Below are positions 15,941 through 19,930 of a stretch of DNA of 19,930 nucleotides, one piece after another. Both the position numbers and the translations under genes were made by a program. The notes beneath the pieces were generated by a model. It saw nothing but the letters and a program-made list of their open reading frames with translations, searched no databases and was not told the origin of the DNA. The stretch covers positions 1 to 19,930 of the forward strand of contig CAZGQY010000064.1 of assembly GCA_964528035.1 (NCBI GenBank). The letters are read 5' to 3'. How positions within the stretch are numbered: the first letter of the stretch is position 1; every line of letters begins with the position of its first letter. Source of the stretch: CAZGQY01 sp964528035 (GTDB lineage Bacteria; Pseudomonadota; Gammaproteobacteria; Methylococcales; UBA1147).

Positions 15941-16249
15941 ATGAGATTGGAAAATAAAACTTTGAAATTGCATGAACGATTCCACTCAGAAACATCAAAA
16001 ATCGCCTGGCAGGATTTACAACGTTTCTTTGCAAAAGGCCAGGTAATTTTCATTAGTGAAGATCTGGATTTAATCGATGTCGCCTGCCAGATTGCAGAAA
16101 ACAACAAAGCTCAAATTGAAACATGGATGCAAAATAAAGAGATTAACAAAGTGTCTGACGAACAGGCATTAAACTGGTATAAAGCCAATTCCTCACTGTG
16201 GTCCGTAGTTGTTAAACCGTGGATCCTGGTTCAGGAGCTCAGAAAATAG
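15941..16249 (+). CDS. DUF2288 family protein
   Basis: A 102-residue cytoplasmic protein matching the DUF2288 pattern: an N-terminal helix, WQDLQRFFAKGQVIFISEDLDLIDVACQIAEN (about 22-54), a middle QIETWMQNKEI helix, DEQALNWYKANSSLWSVVVKPWILVQE towards the end. The function of the family is not known to me. The ATG at 15941 has AGGTG seven to eight bases upstream. It stands alone on the plus strand; everything to its right belongs to accessory DNA on the minus strand, and a probable transposase remnant abuts its stop codon. Confidence 0.85.
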   Translation: MRLENKTLKLHERFHSETSKIAWQDLQRFFAKGQVIFISEDLDLIDVACQIAENNKAQIETWMQNKEINKVSDEQALNWYKANSSLWSVVVKPWILVQELRK

Positions 16250-16340
16250 CAGAATCCCTGCCCCAGTTTGGCGATAGTCGTAGTGCTTGTATTTAGCCAT
16301 CCTGTTTCCTTGTTCTTCAATGGCACTATTTTAACAAATC
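16250..16340 (-). mobile_element. Probable transposase 5'-end remnant (IS1182-like)
   Basis: From ATG 16300 on the minus strand the frame reads MAKYKHYDYRQT, which resembles the start of IS1182-type (DUF772) transposases from memory. It has a GGAAACAGG ribosome-binding region upstream. After about 11 codons the similarity ends and the frame stops inside the antisense of the DUF2288 gene. This looks like the left end of an insertion sequence cut off at the DUF2288 gene. The match is short, so the call is tentative. Confidence 0.35.
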
Positions 16341-16369
16341 TTAAGACCCTTTTAGGTTTTTCTACAGAC

Positions 16370-16430
16370 AGAACGTCACGCATCACGAGTCCGGCGGTTA
16401 GCCGGATCCGAGTGCATGCGCTTGTTAGTG
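16370..16430 (-). repeat. Degenerate attC-like palindrome after brnA
   Basis: A roughly 60-base imperfect palindrome. On the minus strand it starts with CTAAC (16428-16424) and ends with GTT (16374-16372). The arms CGCATGCAC and CGCATCAC differ by one extra base, and the centre is a perfect TCCGGC/GCCGGA hairpin around GGTTA (plus strand). This follows the attC plan (outer AAC/GTT, inner arms, extrahelical base), but the R' box is poor. It overlaps the last codons of brnA. Confidence 0.5.
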
Positions 16431-16702
16431 GAAACATCTTTTAGCGAACCTGAAATGAATTTGTGGATAATGCTAGATACTAGAGTTTGATAAGGTATTC
16501 CTTCCTTTGATGCTTTCAATTGAACAGCTTTCAAATCACGGTTAGAAATTCTAATATTAATGCGCTTGTCTTTGCGCACAGTATTCTTAGCAGCAGTAAC
16601 TAACTCAGCTCTGCGTTTGTCTGTAAGAACAGATTCAAATTCACCCGCTTCTACCGCTTCGAGTAGTTGTTTTTCCTCTTTACTTAATTTGACTTTTTTC
16701 AT
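16376..16702 (-). CDS. BrnA/CopG-like ribbon-helix-helix antitoxin
   Basis: A putative antitoxin of 108 residues. An N-terminal charged region (KLSKEEKQLLEAVEAGEFESV) is followed by KDKRINIRISNRDLKAVQLKASKEGIPYQTLVSSIIHKFISG (about 44-86), the ribbon-helix-helix DNA-binding pattern seen in BrnA and CopG-type antitoxins, which also repress their own operon. Its ATG overlaps the toxin stop as TAATG, giving toxin-first order as in brnTA. The last 15 or so residues (NKRMHSDPANRRTRDA) are encoded by the attC-like palindrome and are probably not part of the ancestral protein. DNA-binding and neutralising roles are inferred from family and pairing. Confidence 0.8.
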   Translation of the reverse strand: MKKVKLSKEEKQLLEAVEAGEFESVLTDKRRAELVTAAKNTVRKDKRINIRISNRDLKAVQLKASKEGIPYQTLVSSIIHKFISGSLKDVSTNKRMHSDPANRRTRDA

Positions 16703-16977
16703 TAGTCTGCTCCAAGATAAATTTTGGTGAATTTTCTACTGGGAATGATCGTTTTCAGAAAAAAATCTCCCTCATTCTCAACGAATGGAACCAGGTATAC
16801 ATAGTCCTCTATAGCAACAATAAATATTCGTTGATGGGAGTAGTCCCTCTGATTTGGGTGAGCAATTTCATCTAGTAAACCACCATTTTCGATAAAGAAA
16901 ATGACTTCTTCGAAAGAAACCCCTCGGTCAGCAATTAAATGCTCGTTCTTTTCGGAATCCCAATCATAAATGCGCAT
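16702..16977 (-). CDS. BrnT family toxin (DUF497)
   Basis: A putative RelE-fold ribonuclease toxin of 91 residues. It begins MRIYDWDSEKNEHLIADRGVSFEEV, the typical BrnT opening (xxWDxxKxxxxxxxHGVSFEEA), then an RIFIVAIEDYVYLVPFVE strand pair and ends KTIIPSRKFTKIYLG, the position of the conserved IISARKAT block. The usual His in HGVSFEE is replaced by Arg (DRGVSFEE). No Shine-Dalgarno precedes the ATG; a candidate promoter places the transcript start at or next to it. Located between two attC-like palindromes together with its antitoxin. Confidence 0.85.
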   Translation of the reverse strand: MRIYDWDSEKNEHLIADRGVSFEEVIFFIENGGLLDEIAHPNQRDYSHQRIFIVAIEDYVYLVPFVENEGDFFLKTIIPSRKFTKIYLGAD

Positions 16978-16984
16978 ACGAGTA

Positions 16985-17014
16985 AGAATAGCATTTATGT
17001 GTGCATTATGTCAT
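16985..17014 (-). promoter_or_regulatory. Candidate brnTA promoter, possibly leaderless
   Basis: On the minus strand, ATGACA (17014-17009, five of six) lies 18 bases before TATTCT (16990-16985, four of six), which is preceded by TGC as an extended -10. The predicted start falls at about 16977-16978, i.e. at the brnT ATG. It lies just inside the segment bounded by the attC-like site. Confidence 0.45.
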
Positions 17015-17025
17015 CAGTCAGGTTC

Positions 17026-17084
17026 TACTAACGCCTAAATCAGCGGCGCGGCTTTTTGCGTCCGCTGGATTTTTTTGTTAGCCC
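17026..17084 (-). repeat. attC-like site (59 bp) between hsdR and brnT
   Basis: Minus strand order: R''-like GGCTAAC (17084-17078), L'' AAATCCAGCGG (17072-17062), a 15-base centre, L' CCGCTGATTT (17046-17037), and R'-like GTTAGTA (17032-17026). L'' and L' pair perfectly except for one extra base, which is a G on the plus strand: the extrahelical base typical of integron attC sites, found on the expected strand and in the expected arm. It begins 11 bases after the hsdR stop. The outer boxes deviate slightly from RYYYAAC and GTTRRRY. Confidence 0.65.
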
Positions 17085-17095
17085 TTTTTATGCAC

Positions 17096-19564
17096 TTACG
17101 CTACCTTTTGAGAGTATAAATACTGTTGAAATTCAATGAATAAAGAGCTGATTTCTGTCACTTCGCCTAATATTTCCTTTGCATCTTCAAGTGAATGATA
17201 TTTGTTGGTAAGCAATACAGGTAATTTTTCTTGATCAAGCTCTTCTACACCTGATTCAATATATTTGTTTAAGACAAACTCTATAAACTCCTGCTGCTTT
17301 TTATTTAAAAATGCCAATATCGTGGCCTTTGCTCTGCCTACTCTTTCTTCTCTGGTTATGGGCTTTATGTCACTATTAAAAACATATTCCAATACATCGT
17401 ATAGATCACTTTTTTCGGCATCAATTAATTTTTTCAGCGTATCCAATTCATCTTTACCGAAACCCGCCTCATCCAGTTTTTCCAATAGTGTTTTACGAGT
17501 TTGCGGGTTACTCCATAGAGTTCGTAATTCGTTTTCATCTTTAAATAAATTAGGTAGTTCACCAAACAGATTATTTAAAAATTCTTCTGCTGAAATCGGC
17601 TTGCCGCCTGCACTCCAAAAAGAAGTAGCAACCATGTGCTGAATTTCTCTTTCTTTTCCGTCTTTTAGCTTTATTTTTACTTTTTTGGTACAAACACAAG
17701 GGCTTTGCCCACATTTTTCACAAGGTGGCGGTGGCTCCTTGATGCAAATACAGGGCGACTCTCCACATTCAGAACATGGCTTGGGAGGTTCTTTTTTACA
17801 AACACAAGGGTTTTCACCACAAACCTTACAGGGATCTTCTTCAACAGGCTCGCCATCCCATTCGGGATCAGAAAACCGTTGATAGGCATCGACAAAATCA
17901 TAAATTGTAAAAAACTCTTTACCCTCAAAAAACCGTGTTCCACGCCCTACAATTTGCTTGAATTCAATAATTTGATTCACGGGACGCATTAAAACAATAT
18001 TGCGTATGTTTCGGGCATCCACGCCCGTGGAAAGTTTTTGCGAGGTGGTTAAAACGGTCGGAATCGTTTTTTCATTGTCTTGGAACTCCCGTAAAAACTG
18101 CTCGCCTATTTCGCCATCATTAGCGGTAACACGTACACAATAATTTGTATCCGTGGAGTTTTTATACTGATTCACTAAATCTCTAACTGCCGCCGCATGA
18201 ACCTAAGTGGCACAGAAGATAATGGTTTTATCATCCGGGTTGGCTTCATCCATATAAACCTGAACCCGTTTCGCCTCTCGCTCTTTGATTTCAATGATTT
18301 TATTGAAATCATCTTCCTCGTATAGCCTGCCTTCTTCAACTTCACCCTCAATAATATTGTCATCAGGTGTATAGATGTAGTCATCCAATGTCGTCTTAAT
18401 GCGTTTGACTTTAAACGGTGTCAAAAAGCCATCATTGATGCCTTCCTTTAACGAGTATATGTAAACAGGCTCACCAAAATAGGCGTAAGTATCCACATTA
18501 TCCTTACGCTTGGGTGTTGCCGTTAGACCCAGTTGAACGGCTGGGGAGAAATAATCTAAAATACCTCGCCAGTTACCCTCATCATTAGCCCCACCTCTAT
18601 GACACTCATCAATGATAATGAAATCAAAAAAATCACTTGGATATTGGCCAAAGTTGCATGAATTAATTTCATATTGTGGTTGTTTTTCAGCCACCATAGC
18701 GACTATCTCATCATTTATTGGTTTTGATGGGGATATTTTACTCATTGGAGCTTTTGTCATAAATGACTGGAAGATGGTGAAAAAGATACTGCCATTGGTG
18801 GGTACTTTTCCTGTTTTCTTAACCTCTTTGAGTTTGATGCGAACCATTGCATCATCGGGAAAAGCAGAAAATGAATTAAATGCCTGATCTGCCAGAATAT
18901 TCCGATCTGCCAAAAACAAGATGCGTGGTCGTCTTTTTCCATCACGATTCAAGTTCCAACGGGTTTGAAACAATTTCCAGGCAATTTGAAATGCAATAGC
19001 GGTTTTCCCTGTGCCAGTGGCAAGGGTTAATAGAATTCTGTTTTTATTTTGGGCAATGGCTTCAAGCGTGTTTTTTACCGCAATTTCCTGATAATACCGA
19101 AGCTGCCAAGTACCACTCTTATCTTCAAAGGGGATCGAAGCAAATTTATCTCGCCAGTCATTTTGATCACTATAAGTTTTATCCCATAATGCTTGTGGCG
19201 ACAGAAAATCATCGACTAATTTTTCTTCGCCTGTTTTTAGACAAATATGATAAATTTCCTTACCGTTGGTGGAATAGGTGGTTTCAAGATTAAGTTTCTG
19301 AGCATAGAGTTTGGCTTGTGCTACGCCTTCACCCACTTCCAATTCATCGCTTTTCGCCTCGACTACTGCCAGCTTGATGCCCTTATAAACCAGAATATAA
19401 TCAGCAATCAGCGGTTTTTTTCTGCCACCGCCAACCTGTATTCTGCCATCGGTTATTTTACAAACATTGCGTTCACGCAGGATTCTTGAATCCTCGACCA
19501 CGCCCCAACCGCAACTTTGAAGTTTAGGGTCGATTAATTCTGCTCTGGTTTCGGCTTCATTCAT
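17096..19564 (-). pseudogene. hsdR: Type I restriction subunit R (EcoEI-like), interrupted by amber codon
   Basis: HsdR is the ATP-dependent DNA translocase and nuclease of a type I restriction enzyme. The 822-codon frame is whole apart from TAG at codon 454 (18205-18203), which splits it into pieces at 18203-19564 and 17096-18175. First piece: PD-ExK nuclease residues Asp55, Glu69, Lys71; RYYQ (156-159); Walker A ATGTGKT (182-188); DECH (319-322); GLTATPKR (346-353). Second piece: LSTGVD and QIVGRGTR (codons 537-544), a Cys-rich triple repeat (codons 578-625), then an EcoEI_R_C-type domain with EREIQHMVATSFWSAGGKPISAEEF. The codon at the stop is expected to be Gln or similar (FCAT-x-VHAAAVRDL), so one C-to-T change of CAG explains it. 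Restriction is probably lost unless the codon is suppressed. Its ATG overlaps the rhuM end by 8 bases; a GGGG stands eight bases upstream. Confidence 0.9.
17690..17833 (-). repeat. 54-bp coding repeat, Cys-rich zinc-finger-like units in hsdR
   Basis: Codons 578-625 of hsdR hold about 2.7 tandem units of 18 residues with the pattern P-C-x-x-C-G-x-x-P-C-x-C-x-K-E-P-P-x. The units are diverged at DNA level but keep all four cysteines. They lie between the helicase part and the C-terminal domain, and could bind zinc or act as a flexible spacer. Confidence 0.75.
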
Positions 19565-19930
19565 CCTGTTTGCCCCGATTTTCCAGCAGTTTTTTCTCTA
19601 TTTCTTCAAGCCGTCTCAAATCTTCTTCGTCCGCTGCCAATGCCTCTGCTCTTTTGCGTTTATTATCAAACTCATTGTAACGCTCTTCGGCAATTCTTTT
19701 AGCGACTTCCGCTTTCACTTTCCCGGCATGGGTCAATATTTCCTGTTCATTAAATTCCAGAAAGCCATCGAGTTTATCCGCCCATTGTGCCATGGTAACG
19801 GTCTGCCTTTTGCGCGCCTGTCTCTCGGCATAATCCAGATACATGGTAACAATTTCATTCAGATCTTTGATTTCGTCCGCTTTCAGATAATTCTTGGCAA
19901 TGGCAACATCCTGTTTTCTTACAATTGAAC
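19557..19930 (-). CDS. rhuM: RhuM family protein, partial (C-terminal part)
   Basis: The frame continues without stop to the right edge; from the edge it reads SIVRKQDVAIAKNYLKADEIK, then DLNEIVTMYLDYAERQARKRQTVTMAQWADKLDGFL, and ends in a charged coiled coil. The LNxIVxMYLDYAExQAxRxxxxxMxxWxxKLDxFL pattern is that of the RhuM C-terminus. RhuM genes are often found inside type I restriction loci, between hsdS and hsdR, and were named from a Salmonella pathogenicity island; their biochemical role is not settled as far as I know. The gene overlaps hsdR by 8 bases, so it is part of the same transcript. An internal ATG at 19844 is not the true start. Confidence 0.85.
   Translation of the reverse strand, partial: SIVRKQDVAIAKNYLKADEIKDLNEIVTMYLDYAERQARKRQTVTMAQWADKLDGFLEFNEQEILTHAGKVKAEVAKRIAEERYNEFDNKRKRAEALAADEEDLRRLEEIEKKLLENRGKQDE

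Noticed and set aside
15717..16034. 105-codon minus-strand open frame
   Set aside because: Its first part is antisense to the DUF2288 gene, it lacks a ribosome-binding site and shows no family motif.
16376..17084. attC-like palindromes as ordinary terminators
   Set aside because: Not fully excluded, since a T-run lies in the centre of one; but the outer CTAAC/GTTAG boxes and the asymmetric one-base bulge are not terminator features.
18175..18205. Frameshift in hsdR
   Set aside because: Both pieces are in the same reading frame and no bases are missing; a single nonsense codon explains the break.

Overview
The window looks like chromosomal DNA of a moderately AT-rich gammaproteobacterium. 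The order ispB | rplU-rpmA-obgE-proB | rpsT | murJ-ribF-ileS-lspA is the arrangement known from Pseudomonas and relatives (Pseudomonadales/Cellvibrionales/Oceanospirillales), and the proteins match that group in length and motifs. Genus cannot be decided from the sequence alone.

Layout. (1) 1-3830, plus strand: the 3' part of a rhodanese-type sulfurtransferase, overlapped by one base by a 1048-residue membrane-bound multi-PAS GGDEF-EAL cyclic-di-GMP protein. (2) 3848-9932, minus strand: lspA, ileS, ribF and murJ, covering lipoprotein maturation, isoleucyl-tRNA synthesis, FMN/FAD synthesis and lipid II flipping. fkpB and ispH, which usually follow lspA, are not here; the cluster ends tail-to-tail against the GGDEF-EAL gene. 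(3) 10187-10522, plus: rpsT behind a good sigma70 promoter, with its stop codon supplied by a MITE-like inverted-repeat element (10519-10684). (4) 10738-13564, minus: proB, obgE, rpmA, rplU. rplU has a near-consensus promoter, and an intrinsic terminator with a UUCG loop lies between rpmA and obgE. (5) 13703-14803, plus: ispB, transcribed divergently from rplU, followed by a second, slightly decayed copy of the MITE-like element (14874-15027).

(6) 15091-19930 is accessory-type DNA. It starts with a small exported protein of unknown function and a DUF2288 protein. Next come a probable transposase-start remnant, a BrnT/BrnA-type toxin-antitoxin pair bounded on both sides by palindromes resembling integron attC sites, and the end of a type I restriction-modification locus: hsdR (EcoEI-like) preceded and overlapped by a rhuM-family gene that runs off the right edge. 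hsdR carries one in-frame amber codon between its two helicase halves, so it is probably inactive.

The most interesting part is 16370-17098. Here a toxin-antitoxin operon with its own promoter sits between two attC-like palindromes. The palindrome next to hsdR shows the hallmarks of a folded attC: R''/R' boxes, L''/L' arms and a single extrahelical base. No integron integrase lies in the window, so this would be an orphan or displaced cassette.
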